From: Hylemonella gracilis
GTDB taxonomy: Bacteria; Pseudomonadota; Gammaproteobacteria; Burkholderiales; Burkholderiaceae_C
DNA: 64,000 bases
Assembly (NCBI RefSeq): GCF_004328645.1
Contig: NZ_CP031395.1
Span: 2,691,501-2,755,500 of the forward strand
Direction of reading: 5' to 3'
The notes under the pieces were generated by a model. The model had not been told where the DNA came from. It worked only from the letters and a program-made list of their open reading frames with translations, and searched no databases. Position numbers and translations under genes: made by a program. Shown here one piece after another: positions 9,861 through 20,337 of this stretch (position 1 is its first letter; each line of letters starts with the position of its first letter).

Positions 9861-11033
9861 CTACAGGGCGTGCACACGGGTCAAATCCGGTTTCTCCAGC
9901 CAGGCCGAGAATTCCTCGGCCAGTTGCACGCTGGCCGCCGTGGCCTGCGTCCAGACCCGTACCCGCTCCATCCAGCCATCGCGGTCCCGCATGTCATACC
10001 GCGTGAAATCCGTGCGGTCGGGCAGCTTGCCGTTCGGTAAGGTCCCCACCCAATCGGGATTGGGCGCCAGCAGCAGCATGTGATCCAGGAAAGGCGTTGC
10101 TCGGTGGCGACGCTTCAGGGCTTTGTCCAGCCAGCCCGGCACCACGGCCTGCTGGAAATGCGGGTACAGCACGACGCCCGAGCGGCTGCCCAGCGACTGG
10201 CGGTAATCCAGATGCAGGTGGTAGTCGGTGATGCCGCCATCCCAGTACGCACCAGGCAGAGCGCCTTCGATGTCGTGCACGGCCCGTAACATGAAGGGAA
10301 TCGAACAACTGGCCTGCACCGCAGCCTGGAAGTTGGTCTCGGTCAGGGCAAACTGGTGCGTGCGGTAGTCGCGCGTGCCAAAGGGCAATGTAGCCAGTCC
10401 ACCCGGCGCCTGGGCATCGCGTACCGAGAACACCACCCGGTCCAGCCAGGCGCCCATGGCCTTGCGGCTGACCACGTTCGAGAGGAATGCACCCAGATAC
10501 CCCAGTGGCGTGCGCAGGCGCCCTTCCCGCCCCAGGACATGGCGCCCCCGGGACGTCACCACGTGCAAGCGCCAGCGCGGATGGTTCAATACCTCCTGAA
10601 CGCGTCCTCCATAGAAGCGCTGCAGGCTGGCGCCGAACTCGCGGCTGATCTGCTCGGGCGGTGGCAGGCGGCGGCCTGCCTGCGGCTCGTAGTGCTGGTG
10701 GATGTAGTCGTGTTCCAGGCGCTCGAAGGCCGCCACGGGATTGTTGAGGCAAGCCGTCGCCATGCGCCATGCGCCGATGGAAGCGCCGATCAGGTCGACG
10801 GGGTGGTCGCTGCTTGCCAACCACTGCCCGAACAGAAAACGGTCGAGCGGGCCAAGGATCAGGCCCTTGGGACCGCCGGCCGCGCCGGGGATGACGCGCA
10901 CGTCGTGGGGACGCAAGCCCTGGGTTTCGATGTGCCGGCGCGCGAGGGGGCCAGCGTAGAGGCGCAATGCGGAAATCAAGGTGGCAAGTCGGAAATGGAG
11001 GGAGAAAAAGAAATGTCCTGGTAGACGCGTCAA
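9861..11033 (-). CDS. Patatin-like phospholipase family protein
   Basis: 390 aa putative Ser/Asp-dyad lipid hydrolase. The oxyanion motif AAGGPKG (about residues 51-57) is followed by the nucleophile elbow GASIGA, a G-x-S-x-G motif, and the catalytic aspartate in YWDGGITDY. These give the complete patatin set. The ATG overlaps the stop of the upstream HDOD gene (ATGA), so the two are translationally coupled. No signal peptide is evident, so it probably acts in the cytoplasm or at the inner membrane. Substrate unknown. Confidence 0.85.
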   Translation of the reverse strand: MTRLPGHFFFSLHFRLATLISALRLYAGPLARRHIETQGLRPHDVRVIPGAAGGPKGLILGPLDRFLFGQWLASSDHPVDLIGASIGAWRMATACLNNPVAAFERLEHDYIHQHYEPQAGRRLPPPEQISREFGASLQRFYGGRVQEVLNHPRWRLHVVTSRGRHVLGREGRLRTPLGYLGAFLSNVVSRKAMGAWLDRVVFSVRDAQAPGGLATLPFGTRDYRTHQFALTETNFQAAVQASCSIPFMLRAVHDIEGALPGAYWDGGITDYHLHLDYRQSLGSRSGVVLYPHFQQAVVPGWLDKALKRRHRATPFLDHMLLLAPNPDWVGTLPNGKLPDRTDFTRYDMRDRDGWMERVRVWTQATAASVQLAEEFSAWLEKPDLTRVHAL

Positions 11034-11839
11034 TGCTGCGAGGCCGACCAGTCGATCGGGTCCTGCTGCAGGACCAGGTCAATGTCGAGATCAAGCACCT
11101 CGCCCACGGCACCTGGGAAGGTCACGGCCAAGGCACGCGCGTCCAGCCGGGCCTCCACGGCACGGGCACGCCAAGTCGCCAGGTGGATCACGCCGGCCAG
11201 CGGTTCGTAGATCTCGTTGGAGAATGGTGCGTCCTGGTGCTCGAGCGCGTCGATGATGGACTGCGGAAACTGGCAGCGCCGCGCATAGGCCCCGCCTACC
11301 TGGGCGTAGTTGTAGCCCAGGTGTTGCATCTCGGCGCGGGCACGGCGCAAGTCCAGGGGTCCGCATTCGCGGTTGAGCTCGGTCATCCTGGCTGGCATGC
11401 CGGCTTGCATGAGAAGTTCACCCACTGCGTGAATCAGGCCGCAGGTGAAGGCCGCGCCAGGGTTCTGCCGCGTGATGCCCGCCAGCGAGCGCGACAGTCT
11501 GGCGACGTTGAGACTGTAGTTCCAGAACTGGGGCAGCGGCATGCCGGGCACGCTGCGCAGCGACACCGAGGCCGCAGCGGCGCCCGCCATCTGGCGGATG
11601 TCTGCCAGGTCCAGCACCGCCAGCGCTTCCGCGGCACTGTGCACCTTGCCGGCCATTTCGAAACGCGCTGCGTTGGCGGCCCGCAGCACGCCCGTGGTCA
11701 GCACCGGGTCGGTGCTGATGAGCTGGGTGACCTGCCGCAAGTCCGGCGACTCGCGCCGCAACTCGCTGAGCAGCAAGGCAATGACCTTGGGAATGCTGGG
11801 CAGCACGATGGGCGCGTCCAGCAAGACGCTCAATTCCAT
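11030..11839 (-). CDS. HDOD domain protein
   Basis: 269 aa from the ATG at 11839, which has GGAG nine bases upstream; the frame extends to 11953, but that stretch lacks family features. The HDOD domain begins with LPSIPKVIALLLSELRRESP and continues with LISTDPVLTTGVLRAANAARF. It resembles an HD phosphohydrolase fold without metal ligands. HDOD proteins occur as adaptors in signalling and motility networks. It overlaps the patatin-like gene by four bases. Confidence 0.85.
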   Translation of the reverse strand: MELSVLLDAPIVLPSIPKVIALLLSELRRESPDLRQVTQLISTDPVLTTGVLRAANAARFEMAGKVHSAAEALAVLDLADIRQMAGAAAASVSLRSVPGMPLPQFWNYSLNVARLSRSLAGITRQNPGAAFTCGLIHAVGELLMQAGMPARMTELNRECGPLDLRRARAEMQHLGYNYAQVGGAYARRCQFPQSIIDALEHQDAPFSNEIYEPLAGVIHLATWRARAVEARLDARALAVTFPGAVGEVLDLDIDLVLQQDPIDWSASQH

Positions 11840-11967
11840 CGGCTTCGACTCCGGACGCTCCAGACACCAGGCTTGCACGGTTGCATGCCGGCCATTATCC
11901 ACGCCCCGCGCTTGCGGGAGGCTGACGGCGCGGCGACGCGTGCCCGCGGACACGCTGCTCAGACCAT

Positions 11968-14352
11968 TCAGCGTTTGAGCTTGGCAAAGGCCGCCGCCAT
12001 GGCGGACTCCCCGGTCGACTCATCACGACGCCGCGCCTGTGCCTGGCCACGCGCCGGACCTTCGTAGCGATTCTCGCGCGGTGCGCCATCGCGCGCGGGT
12101 CGCGCGGCCGCGGTGTCCAGTTTCATGGTCAGGCTGATGCGCTGACGCGCCAGATCGACCTCGAGCACCTTGACCTTCACGATGTCGCCGGTCTTGACGA
12201 CCTCGCGCGCGTCGTTGACGAATTTGTTGCTCAACTGGCTCACGTGCACCAGGCCGTCCTGGTGCACACCCAGGTCCACGAAAGCGCCGAACTGGGCCAC
12301 GTTGCTCACCGTGCCTTCGAGCACCATGCCTTCGCGCAGGTCCTTGAGATCTTCCACGCCCTCGTTGAAGCGCGCCACCTTGAAGTCCGGCCGCGGATCG
12401 CGCCCGGGTTTTTCCAGTTCGCCCAGGATGTCCCTGACCGTGATGACACCGAACTTCTCATTGGCGAACAGTTCGGGCTTCAAGGTCTTGAGCATTTCAG
12501 CCCGGCCCATGAGTTCGGCCACGGGTCGACCCGTTTTCTCGATGATCTTTTCCACGACCGGATAGGTCTCGGGATGCACACCCGTCATGTCCAAGGGGGT
12601 GTCGCCGCCCCGGATGCGCAGGAAACCCGCGCTCTGCTCGAAGGTCTTGGCGCCCAGGCCTGTGACCTTGAGCAGATCCTGCCGGTTGCGGAAGGCGCCA
12701 TTGGACTCGCGCCAGCGCACCACGGCCTGCGCCACCGTGTTCGACAGGCCCGACACGCGCGCCAGCAGCGGCGCGCTGGCGGTGTTGAGGTCCACGCCGA
12801 CCGCGTTCACGCAATCCTCGACCACCGCGTCCAGGGTGCGCGCGAGTTCGCTCTGGTTCACGTCATGCTGGTATTGACCCACACCGATGCTCTTGGGATC
12901 GATCTTCACCAACTCGGCCAGCGGGTCCTGCAGGCGGCGTGCGATGCTGGCCGCGCCGCGCAGGCTCACGTCCACATCGGGCATTTCCTTGGAGGCGTAT
13001 TCGCTGGCGCTGTAGACCGAGGCGCCCGCCTCGCTGACCACCACCTTCTCGATCGCCCGTTCGGCCTTGGCCGCGATCTTGATCAGGTCGGCCGCGAGTT
13101 TGTCCGTCTCCCGGCTGGCCGTGCCGTTGCCGATCGCGATGAGGTTCACGCCATGTTTTTCAACCAGCTTGGCCAGGGTGAAGAGCGAGCCATCCCAGTC
13201 GCGCCGGGGTTCGTGCGGGTACACCGTGGCCGTGTCCACCAGTTTGCCCGTGGCGTCCACCACCGCCACCTTGACGCCGGTGCGGATGCCCGGGTCCAGG
13301 CCCATGACCACGCGCGGCCCGGCCGGCGCGGCCAGCAGCAGGTCGCGCAGGTTGTCGGCGAAGACCTTGATGGCGACCTTTTCCGCCTCCTCGCGCAGGC
13401 GGGTGAACAGATCGCGTTCGATGGACAGACTCAGTTTGACGCGCCAGGCCCAGGCCACGCATTTGCGCAACAGGTCATCGGCGGCGCGTCCCTGATGGCG
13501 CCAACCCAGGTGCAGGGCGATGCGCCCCTCGGCCAAGGACGGTTGTTGCGCCGCCGTCTTCGCATCAGCAGCCAGCGCCGGTTCGGCAGGCACGGGCAGC
13601 ACCAGCTTGGCGTCCAGGAGCTCCAACTGACGCCCGCGGAACACGGCCAACGCCCGGTGCGAAGGCACGCGCCCGATGGGTTCGTCGTAGTCGAAGTAAT
13701 CGCGGAACTTCGCAACATCCGCGTTGTTCTCATCCTTGCCCGAGGCCAGCTTGCTCTGGAACAGTCCTTCGGCCCAGAGCCAGGCCCGCAGGTTCTGCAC
13801 CAAGGCCGCATCCTCGGCCCAGCGCTCGGACAGGATGTCGCGCACTCCGTCCAGCACGGCGGCCACGGTGGTGAAATCGTCACCCGCCTCGGTCTTGTCC
13901 TTCAGCACAAAGGCCTGGGCTTCGGTCTGCGGGTTCAGGGTCGGATCGGCCCAGAGCTTGTCGGCCAGCGGCTCGATGCCCGCCTCGCGCGCGATCTGTC
14001 CCTTCGTGCGGCGCTTGGGCTTGTAAGGCAGGTAGAGGTCTTCCAGCTCCTGTTTGGTCGGCGCGGCTTCGATGGCGGCACGCAATTCCGGGGTGAGTTT
14101 GCCTTGTTCCTCGATGCTCTTGAGGATGGCGGCGCGGCGATCCTCCAGTTCACGCAGATAGGCCAACCGGGCCTCCAGCTCGCGCAGCTGCGTGTCGTCC
14201 AGGCCGTCCGTGGCTTCCTTGCGGTAGCGCGCGATGAAGGGCACGGTGGCGCCACCATCGAGCAGGGCCACGGCGCTCTCCACTTGCGCGGGCCGGACCC
14301 GGATTTCCTCTGCGATCTGCCTGATGATTTTCTGCGCGGTGCTGCTCTGCAT
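11968..14352 (-). CDS. tex: Tex-family RNA-binding transcription accessory protein
   Basis: 794 aa, normal for Tex. Domains run in order: N-terminal helical region ([19 protein letters not shown]), YqgF/RNase-H-like domain ([20 protein letters not shown]), helix-hairpin-helix repeats ([33 protein letters not shown]) and a C-terminal S1 RNA-binding domain ([20 protein letters not shown]). The tail is rich in Arg/Ala. Tex binds nucleic acids and affects transcription and toxin expression in other bacteria. The internal ATG at 14352 is preferred to one twelve codons upstream by fit to the family. Confidence 0.95.
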   Translation of the reverse strand: MQSSTAQKIIRQIAEEIRVRPAQVESAVALLDGGATVPFIARYRKEATDGLDDTQLRELEARLAYLRELEDRRAAILKSIEEQGKLTPELRAAIEAAPTKQELEDLYLPYKPKRRTKGQIAREAGIEPLADKLWADPTLNPQTEAQAFVLKDKTEAGDDFTTVAAVLDGVRDILSERWAEDAALVQNLRAWLWAEGLFQSKLASGKDENNADVAKFRDYFDYDEPIGRVPSHRALAVFRGRQLELLDAKLVLPVPAEPALAADAKTAAQQPSLAEGRIALHLGWRHQGRAADDLLRKCVAWAWRVKLSLSIERDLFTRLREEAEKVAIKVFADNLRDLLLAAPAGPRVVMGLDPGIRTGVKVAVVDATGKLVDTATVYPHEPRRDWDGSLFTLAKLVEKHGVNLIAIGNGTASRETDKLAADLIKIAAKAERAIEKVVVSEAGASVYSASEYASKEMPDVDVSLRGAASIARRLQDPLAELVKIDPKSIGVGQYQHDVNQSELARTLDAVVEDCVNAVGVDLNTASAPLLARVSGLSNTVAQAVVRWRESNGAFRNRQDLLKVTGLGAKTFEQSAGFLRIRGGDTPLDMTGVHPETYPVVEKIIEKTGRPVAELMGRAEMLKTLKPELFANEKFGVITVRDILGELEKPGRDPRPDFKVARFNEGVEDLKDLREGMVLEGTVSNVAQFGAFVDLGVHQDGLVHVSQLSNKFVNDAREVVKTGDIVKVKVLEVDLARQRISLTMKLDTAAARPARDGAPRENRYEGPARGQAQARRRDESTGESAMAAAFAKLKR

Positions 14353-14452
14353 CTTTCGAAACTTTCCGTGCGCGGGCGCGCCGTGCATCGCCCGCCTTGA
14401 ACAAAGCCCGCGAGTGTGCCATAGCCATTGCTAGGCCCTCCCGACGCCCGGC

Positions 14453-15376
14453 TCAGCGCGCGGTTTCCACGTGCAGATGGCGCACGAAAAGCTGGGCCGC
14501 CGCCGGCAGGGCCTCGAAATCCCGCGCGTACAGATTGAGTTCGCGCCGCGCCCAGCCGTCCTTGAGCGCCACGGCTTTCAGGCCCAGGTGTTTGCCCAGG
14601 GCTTGGTAAGCACCTTCGGGCATGACGCCCAGTCCCAGGCCGTTCTCGACCATGCGGCACAAGGCGCTGAGGCTGTCCACCTCGATGGCGCGGCGCAGCA
14701 CCCGTCGTGCCAGGCTGGCCTCGCGCGTGAGCATCTGGCCCACGGTACTGCTCTCGCGCAGGCCAATCTGCGGGAAGTCCAGCGCGCGGACATAGTCCAC
14801 ATTGGCCAGTCGCGCAAGGGTGTGGCCCTTGGGCACCACCAGCACCAGCTGCTCACTGCGGTAAGGCCGCACGGCCAAGCCCAGCACGTCCTCGCTCTCG
14901 CCACAGATGCCCAGATCGGCCGCGCCCTCTCGCACCGCCTGCGCCACGGCGCGGCTAGCGGCCTGGCGCAACTCGACGCGCACATCCGGGTGTCGGCGCA
15001 CGAAGACCGCCATGTCAGCGGGCAGGAACTGCTCCACTGCCGAGGCGCTGGCGCACAGTCGCACATGACCGCGCACGCCGCTGGCGAATTCATCCAGGTC
15101 CACGCGCAGGTGCTCGGCCGCAGACAGGATGGCGTGCGCATGGCGCAGCAGTTGCTGGCCCAGTGGCGTGGGCTGCACGCCGCGGGCATGGCGCGTGAGC
15201 AAAGGCGCGCCGGCCAGGGTTTCAAGTTCGGCGATGCGCTTGCTGACCGCCGACGCCACCATCTGCCCCTGGGCCGCCGCGCCCGCGATGCTGCCGCTCT
15301 CGCAGACCAGGCTGTAGAGGTCCAGCGTACCCAGGTCAAGCTGGCGCAGAAAGCTGCGGGGAGACAAGCGGGACAT
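14453..15376 (-). CDS. LysR family transcriptional regulator
   Basis: 307 aa with an N-terminal winged helix-turn-helix (LDLYSLVCESGSIAGAAAQG, AVSKRIAELETLAGAPLLTR) and a C-terminal effector-binding domain. It is transcribed away from the three-gene uracil catabolism operon, with 161 bp between the starts. This is the usual layout for a LysR activator and its target, so it is the likely regulator of that operon. The effector is unknown; a pyrimidine or a pathway intermediate would fit. Confidence 0.88.
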   Translation of the reverse strand: MSRLSPRSFLRQLDLGTLDLYSLVCESGSIAGAAAQGQMVASAVSKRIAELETLAGAPLLTRHARGVQPTPLGQQLLRHAHAILSAAEHLRVDLDEFASGVRGHVRLCASASAVEQFLPADMAVFVRRHPDVRVELRQAASRAVAQAVREGAADLGICGESEDVLGLAVRPYRSEQLVLVVPKGHTLARLANVDYVRALDFPQIGLRESSTVGQMLTREASLARRVLRRAIEVDSLSALCRMVENGLGLGVMPEGAYQALGKHLGLKAVALKDGWARRELNLYARDFEALPAAAQLFVRHLHVETAR

Positions 15377-15461
15377 GAGCGATGGAGGGCGTTCGGGGCG
15401 GAAATCTGCGCGGGGTTGGGGCCTCAGTTTAGCAAGCCATCGCGAAATGGAACGGCTCGCT

Positions 15462-15496
15462 GAAATTTCGGAACTTCCGCACGCCCCGGAATTTCC
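15462..15496. promoter_or_regulatory. Possible LysR operator region between divergent genes
   Basis: Three short symmetric sites cluster here: GAAATTTC (15462-15469), CGGAACTTCCG (15469-15479, perfect 5-1-5) and GGAATTTCC (15488-15496). They lie between the LysR gene and the urc-type operon, in the position expected for LysR binding. Assignment is inference from position and symmetry only. Confidence 0.4.
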
Positions 15497-15537
15497 CCTA
15501 GCATGCCCTGCACCTTGTCACTTCTCCAGGCCTTGCC

Positions 15538-16821
15538 ATGTCCGTTGAAACGCCTCATACCCCCCGCCATATCCGCCTGACCTCGCACAGCGGCGGCCAG
15601 AACGCGCCCACGATCCACTGGGGCGCGGCCACGCCCGCGGAGCGCGGCCCCATCATCGGGACCACGGCCCAGCGCGAACGGCGCAACGTCATCGGCACCC
15701 ACAGCGGCAGCTACAGCATCTACCGTGCCCTGGCCGTCGCGGCGGGCGCGCTCTCGCCCAAGCACAAGGCAGACCTCACCAACACCGCGCCGACCGACGC
15801 CATCGGCCCCTACCCACAATGGGGAAGTCCCGGCGAGCCCGGCAAGATCGTCAGCCTCGATCCCTGGGGTGCGTTGGTCGCCGACGTTTACGCCCAGGAC
15901 ATCGCGGCGGGCGACGACATCCGCCCGACGATCGCCGTGACCAAGGCGCACGTGATCCTGCCCGAGGTGATCGAAGCCGTGCAGAAGGGACGGCTCAAGC
16001 CCGACGGCCAAATCCTCACCGCCGACGGCGCGGCCCTGGTCACCAAGGCCGCCATCGAACCCGTGTGGTGGTTGCCCGGCGTGGCCGAGCGCTTTGGCTG
16101 CAGCCTGGCCGATCTGCGCCGCGTGCTGTTCGAGGAAACCGGCGGCATGTACCCCGAACTGGTCACGCGCCCCGACCTTGAAGTCTTTCTGCCACCCATC
16201 GGCGGCCAGACCATCTACATCTTCGGCGAGCCGCGCGACCTCGCGGACACGAACGTGGAACTGACCGCGCGCGTGCATGACGAATGCAATGGCTCGGACG
16301 TCTTTGGTTCCGACATCTGCACCTGCCGCCCCTACCTCACCCATGCCATCGAGGAGTGCATCCGCGGCGCGCAGCCCAAGGAAGCGGGCGGCCGCGGTGG
16401 CGTGGGCCTGATCGCCTACTCGCGCAAGGAAGGCCGCGCGCTGGGCGAAGTGACCAAGTTCCTGGTCTACAACGCACGCAAGCGCCAGGTGGGTGGCGAC
16501 ACTGCGGACAAATACTTCCTGCGCACCGAATGCGTGGCCGGCGTGCAGGACATGCGCTTCCAGGAACTCATGCCCGATGTGCTGCACTGGCTGGGTATCC
16601 GCAAGATCCACCGTCTGGTCTCGATGAGCAATATGAAATACGACGCCATCACCGGTGCCGGCATCGAGGTCGGCGAGCGGGTCAACATCCCCGACGAGTT
16701 GATCCCCGCCGACGCGCAGGTGGAGATGCAGGCCAAAATGGCGGCTGGTTACTTCACACCCGGTGAAGTTCCGGACGCGGACGCACTCAAGGCCACCCAG
16801 GGCCGGGGACTGGGAGCCTGA
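15538..16821 (+). CDS. GTP cyclohydrolase II-like protein of uracil catabolism (Urc1 type)
   Basis: 427 aa. About 200 N-terminal residues absent from RibA precede a GTP-cyclohydrolase-II domain. The zinc triad is intact with the RibA spacing: C250, C261 and C263 in ECNGSDVFGSDICTC. The catalytic loop reads YSRKEGRALG and the C-terminal part KYDAITGAGIEVGERVNIP. In the yeast URC pathway the Urc1 protein is this kind of cyclohydrolase homologue, and Urc4 (DUF1688) and a uracil phosphoribosyltransferase act with it; the next two genes here are exactly these. It therefore probably opens a uracil-derived ring rather than making riboflavin. It starts the operon, with 6 bp to the next gene. Confidence 0.88.
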   Translation: MSVETPHTPRHIRLTSHSGGQNAPTIHWGAATPAERGPIIGTTAQRERRNVIGTHSGSYSIYRALAVAAGALSPKHKADLTNTAPTDAIGPYPQWGSPGEPGKIVSLDPWGALVADVYAQDIAAGDDIRPTIAVTKAHVILPEVIEAVQKGRLKPDGQILTADGAALVTKAAIEPVWWLPGVAERFGCSLADLRRVLFEETGGMYPELVTRPDLEVFLPPIGGQTIYIFGEPRDLADTNVELTARVHDECNGSDVFGSDICTCRPYLTHAIEECIRGAQPKEAGGRGGVGLIAYSRKEGRALGEVTKFLVYNARKRQVGGDTADKYFLRTECVAGVQDMRFQELMPDVLHWLGIRKIHRLVSMSNMKYDAITGAGIEVGERVNIPDELIPADAQVEMQAKMAAGYFTPGEVPDADALKATQGRGLGA

Positions 16822-16827
16822 AGCCGC

Positions 16828-18129
16828 ATGACGCAATTTCAAGCAACAACAGGCCAGATCGCATCGAAGGACGAGGCGGCCCGGGTGGTTCCGGCGGACC
16901 GGCAGGCCGCGGACCTGCTGCGCAGCACGGACGCTGTGCGGACCCGCGCCCAGGCCCTGCTCGAACGGGCGCGGCGAGGTGCGTCCGACTGGTTCACCGT
17001 GCACGATCAAGCGCTCTCCGAGGCCGCCCGCCTGGTGGCCGAGGTCACGCGCGAGCGCTACCCGGACCTGAACATTCCCTACCACAGCCGTTGGCGGCAT
17101 TTCGAAGCCGGCGGCGTGAACCGCGCGGCCTGGCTGAACGCCCTGCTGGGTTCAGCCGACCCGGCCGAGAAAGCGCGGACCCAGATCGACCTGGCCCTGG
17201 TCAGCGTGCTGCTGGACGCGGGCGCCGGACCGGACTGGTCCTACCAGGAAGCGGGCGGCGGCCCGGGCAACACGTCCGCCGTCTACGCGCGTTCCGAAGG
17301 CCTGGGCGTGGCCAGTTTCCACGCCTTCATGGCGGGCCTGTTCTCCAGCGACCATGACCATCCGCTGCAGGCCGACGCCCTGGGCTTGCAGCGCGTGACG
17401 GCGGAAACCTTGGGCGCGGCTTTCCAGGTGTCGGAGCGCAACCCGCTGGTCGGCCTGGAAGGCCGCGCCGCCCTGCTGCGCCGGCTGGGTGAGGTCATGG
17501 CGGCCAACACCGCCGTGTTCGGCACACCATCACGCCCAGGAGGACTCTTCGATTTCCTCGTGAACCAGAACCCCGGCCAAGTGCAGGCCCATGACATCCT
17601 CGGCGCCCTGCTTGCCCACCTCTCCCCGATCTGGCCGGCGCAGAACCGCATCGGCGGCATTGCCTTGGGCGATTGCTGGCCTCACCGCGCCGTGGACGGC
17701 CCGGGGTCGAGCCATGGCTGGATGCCCTTCCACAAACTCTCGCAATGGCTCACCTACTCCCTGCTGGAACCTTTTGAATGGGCTGGTGTCACCGTGACCG
17801 GGCTGGACGCGCTGACCGGCCTGCCCGAGTACCGCAACGGCGGCCTGCTGCTGGACGCGGGCGTGCTGCGGCCGCGCACGGCGGCGCAGCCCACACGCCC
17901 CTGGGAAGCTGGGGATGAATTCATCGTGGAATGGCGCGCGCTGACGGTGGCCTTGCTGGACGAACTGGCGCCGCGGGTGCGCGACATCCTGGGTCTGAGC
18001 GAGGCGCGCATGCCGCTGGCCTGCGTGCTCGAGGGCGGCACCTGGGCAGCGGGCCGGGTGCTGGCACGGCGCTTGCGGGAAGGTGGCACGCCACCGCTTA
18101 ACATCGTGAGTGACGGCACCGTCTTTTGA
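16828..18129 (+). CDS. DUF1688 protein (Urc4 type, uracil catabolism)
   Basis: 433 aa matching the DUF1688 family (NIPYHSRWRHFEAGGVNR, PDWSYQEAGGGPGNTS, IWPAQNRIGGIALGDCWPH, ACVLEGGTWAAGR). The yeast member Urc4 is required for growth on uracil as nitrogen source, but its chemistry is not settled to my knowledge. A GGAG site lies upstream of the ATG and the gap to the cyclohydrolase-like gene is 6 bp, so they form one transcription unit. No signal peptide; cytosolic. Confidence 0.87.
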   Translation: MTQFQATTGQIASKDEAARVVPADRQAADLLRSTDAVRTRAQALLERARRGASDWFTVHDQALSEAARLVAEVTRERYPDLNIPYHSRWRHFEAGGVNRAAWLNALLGSADPAEKARTQIDLALVSVLLDAGAGPDWSYQEAGGGPGNTSAVYARSEGLGVASFHAFMAGLFSSDHDHPLQADALGLQRVTAETLGAAFQVSERNPLVGLEGRAALLRRLGEVMAANTAVFGTPSRPGGLFDFLVNQNPGQVQAHDILGALLAHLSPIWPAQNRIGGIALGDCWPHRAVDGPGSSHGWMPFHKLSQWLTYSLLEPFEWAGVTVTGLDALTGLPEYRNGGLLLDAGVLRPRTAAQPTRPWEAGDEFIVEWRALTVALLDELAPRVRDILGLSEARMPLACVLEGGTWAAGRVLARRLREGGTPPLNIVSDGTVF

Positions 18130-18150
18130 GCATCAACGAGAGCAGACCCT

Positions 18151-18801
18151 ATGAGTACTCCCAGCACCCTTCCCGACAACGTCCATCTGATCACCCATCC
18201 CCTGGTCCAGCACAAGCTCACGCTGATGCGCAAGAAGGAAGCCAGCACCAACAGCTTTCGCCGCCTGCTGGGCGAGCTGGCCAGCCTGATGGCCTACGAA
18301 GTCACGCGTGACATGCCCCTGCAAGACGTGGAGATCGAGACGCCGCTGGAAACCACCACCGGCAAGGTCATCGACGGCAAGAAGCTGGTCTTCGTCTCCA
18401 TCCTGCGCGCCGGCAACGGCCTGCTGGACGGCATGCTCAACGTGGTGCCGGGCGCGCGCGTGGGCCACATCGGCCTGTACCGTGACCCCAAGACCCTGGT
18501 GGCCGTCGAGTACTACTTCAAGATGCCCCAGAGCATGGACGAGCGTGACATCGTCGTGGTCGACCCCATGCTGGCCACCGGCAATTCGGCCATCGCCGCG
18601 CTGGACAGGCTGAAGGAGCTCAGCCCCAAGTCGATCAAATTCGTCTGCCTGCTGACCTGTCCCGAAGGCATCAAGGCCCTGCACGCCGCGCACCCCGATG
18701 TGCCGATCTACACCGCCGCCATCGACCGCCAGCTCAACGAGCACGGCTACATCCTGCCCGGCCTGGGCGATGCCGGCGACCGGATCTACGGCACCAAATG
18801 A
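18151..18801 (+). CDS. upp: Uracil phosphoribosyltransferase
   Basis: 216 aa enzyme converting uracil and PRPP to UMP and diphosphate. The PRPP loop reads [16 protein letters not shown] and the uracil-binding C-terminus [17 protein letters not shown], both fully conserved. It closes the urc-type operon, 21 bp after the DUF1688 gene. In the URC pathway uracil phosphoribosylation is needed for catabolism, so here the enzyme may serve breakdown as well as salvage. Its last 16 bases overlap the convergent PepSY gene. Confidence 0.96.
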   Translation: MSTPSTLPDNVHLITHPLVQHKLTLMRKKEASTNSFRRLLGELASLMAYEVTRDMPLQDVEIETPLETTTGKVIDGKKLVFVSILRAGNGLLDGMLNVVPGARVGHIGLYRDPKTLVAVEYYFKMPQSMDERDIVVVDPMLATGNSAIAALDRLKELSPKSIKFVCLLTCPEGIKALHAAHPDVPIYTAAIDRQLNEHGYILPGLGDAGDRIYGTK

Positions 18802-20312
18802 GCATTGCGGCGCTTGCGCCAACGCACCAGGCCGATCAGGGCGTCGACGACTAGCGCAGTGATCATGGACAAGCCCAGCAGCGGGTAGAACAGGCCCAGC
18901 AGCAAAGCGGCCACCACCGCGCCCAGGGTCGTGCGGTCACCGGGGCGGCGCTGCGGCGCGGCAAACTGCCCACGGGGCCGGCGCTTCCACCACATCGTCA
19001 AGCCAGAGGCCGCCAGGGCCACGATGGACAGGCAAGCCGCCAACATCAGTAGCCGATTCAACTCGCCGAACTGGCGGCCGGTGTGCATGGCGATCCCCCA
19101 TTCCGTGATGCGCCCCGCGATGCCGTAGTCCTGGTAGCCCACGTCGGCCAGCACGGCGCCGGTATAGCGATCCAGGTGCAGCACGCGCTCGGCCCGCACA
19201 TCGTCCGGAAACGACAGGGCGGTGTACACGCCTTGGGGCCCGCTGGGTAGGCGGATCGGCGTGCCGCTGGGCATACCCTGTGCCGTGAAGATGCGCAGCG
19301 CCTTGTTCAAGCCGATGGAAACGGCCTCATCCTCCGTGTCCACCACCGCTGTGGCCTGGGGCGCATGATCATGCGCCTTTGAATGATCGTGCGCCTCTGG
19401 CACCGATGGGGCAGGCGCCGTGCCGGACTGCGGCAGAGGCACCCGCTCCAACGTCCAGGGCACCGCATTCAGTCCCTCCAGCGGCGCGGAAGGTGACGTC
19501 GCAGGCAGCGTGGACGACGGCCCAGGCCCCCAGAGGTATTTCGGCAGGCCTATGTCCAATTCACCACTGATGCGACCGAACTGCTGCCCCCAGAACACGG
19601 ACCACGGCATGCCGGTGACGGCCAGGAACACGATGAACACCGCCGCGTACAGCCCGATGACGGCATGCAGGTCACGCCACCACAGGCGCTGCCGGGGCAC
19701 GCCGCGCACGCTCAGCACGCCGCCAAGGCCGGCTTGGGCCTGCGTTGCCGTCGCGCGCGGCCACCACAGAAAGACACCGGTCACCACCAGCACGATGGCC
19801 CAGCCTGCCACGATCTCGATCAGGTGGTTGCCCACCGGACCCGCGATCATCAGCGAATGCAGCTGCTTGACCACCTCCATCAGCTTGCGCTCGTCACGCA
19901 GACTGCCCAGCACCTGCGCGGTGGCTGGATCGACGTAGACCGACAGCATCTCGCCCACCATCGTGCGGATGCCGACCTCGGCGCTGCGCCCCGGCCCGGC
20001 CGGCGGGATGTACCGCACGGCCTCCCCCGGGACGACGCGGCGCGCCGCAGCCACCAGCGATTCAGCGTCCAAGGTGGGGGCGGTACCCGCCTCGACCTGC
20101 AGCAGGCCGGCATAGACCCGTGACTCGATCGGTTCCTTGTAAAGATAAAGCGCGCCAGTGACAGCGAGCAGCAGCAGAAAAGGCAGGCAGATCAGCCCGG
20201 CGTAGAAATGCCAGCGCCAGACCCGCCGGTACAAGCCGGCGCGAGAGGCAATGCTGGAGGTGGTGGTAGACGCCGCGACGGGCGCGGCGGATTCTGGGGC
20301 TTGCGCATGCAT
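18786..20312 (-). CDS. PepSY-associated TM protein (PiuB-like, iron uptake associated)
   Basis: 508 aa inner-membrane protein. The first helix follows [20 protein letters not shown], a typical PepSY_TM start. PepSY-type periplasmic segments contain [16 protein letters not shown] and [20 protein letters not shown], and further helices include [20 protein letters not shown] His-rich stretch ([12 protein letters not shown]) lies in the long periplasmic loop. Such proteins often sit beside TonB-dependent siderophore receptors, as here (the receptor gene ends 25 bp upstream), and may be ferric reductases. Function is inferred from the family and neighbours. Confidence 0.85.
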   Translation of the reverse strand: MHAQAPESAAPVAASTTTSSIASRAGLYRRVWRWHFYAGLICLPFLLLLAVTGALYLYKEPIESRVYAGLLQVEAGTAPTLDAESLVAAARRVVPGEAVRYIPPAGPGRSAEVGIRTMVGEMLSVYVDPATAQVLGSLRDERKLMEVVKQLHSLMIAGPVGNHLIEIVAGWAIVLVVTGVFLWWPRATATQAQAGLGGVLSVRGVPRQRLWWRDLHAVIGLYAAVFIVFLAVTGMPWSVFWGQQFGRISGELDIGLPKYLWGPGPSSTLPATSPSAPLEGLNAVPWTLERVPLPQSGTAPAPSVPEAHDHSKAHDHAPQATAVVDTEDEAVSIGLNKALRIFTAQGMPSGTPIRLPSGPQGVYTALSFPDDVRAERVLHLDRYTGAVLADVGYQDYGIAGRITEWGIAMHTGRQFGELNRLLMLAACLSIVALAASGLTMWWKRRPRGQFAAPQRRPGDRTTLGAVVAALLLGLFYPLLGLSMITALVVDALIGLVRWRKRRNAHLVP

Positions 20313-20337
20313 GGGGTGGGCTCCGTTTCACCGGGTC

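Noticed and set aside
12244..14400. Long plus-strand open frame of over 700 codons opposite tex
   Set aside because: It is fully antisense to a well-conserved gene and has the His/Gln/Arg/Gly-rich composition of a high-GC shadow frame. The same applies to the frames opposite 15424-17100 and 25711-27399.
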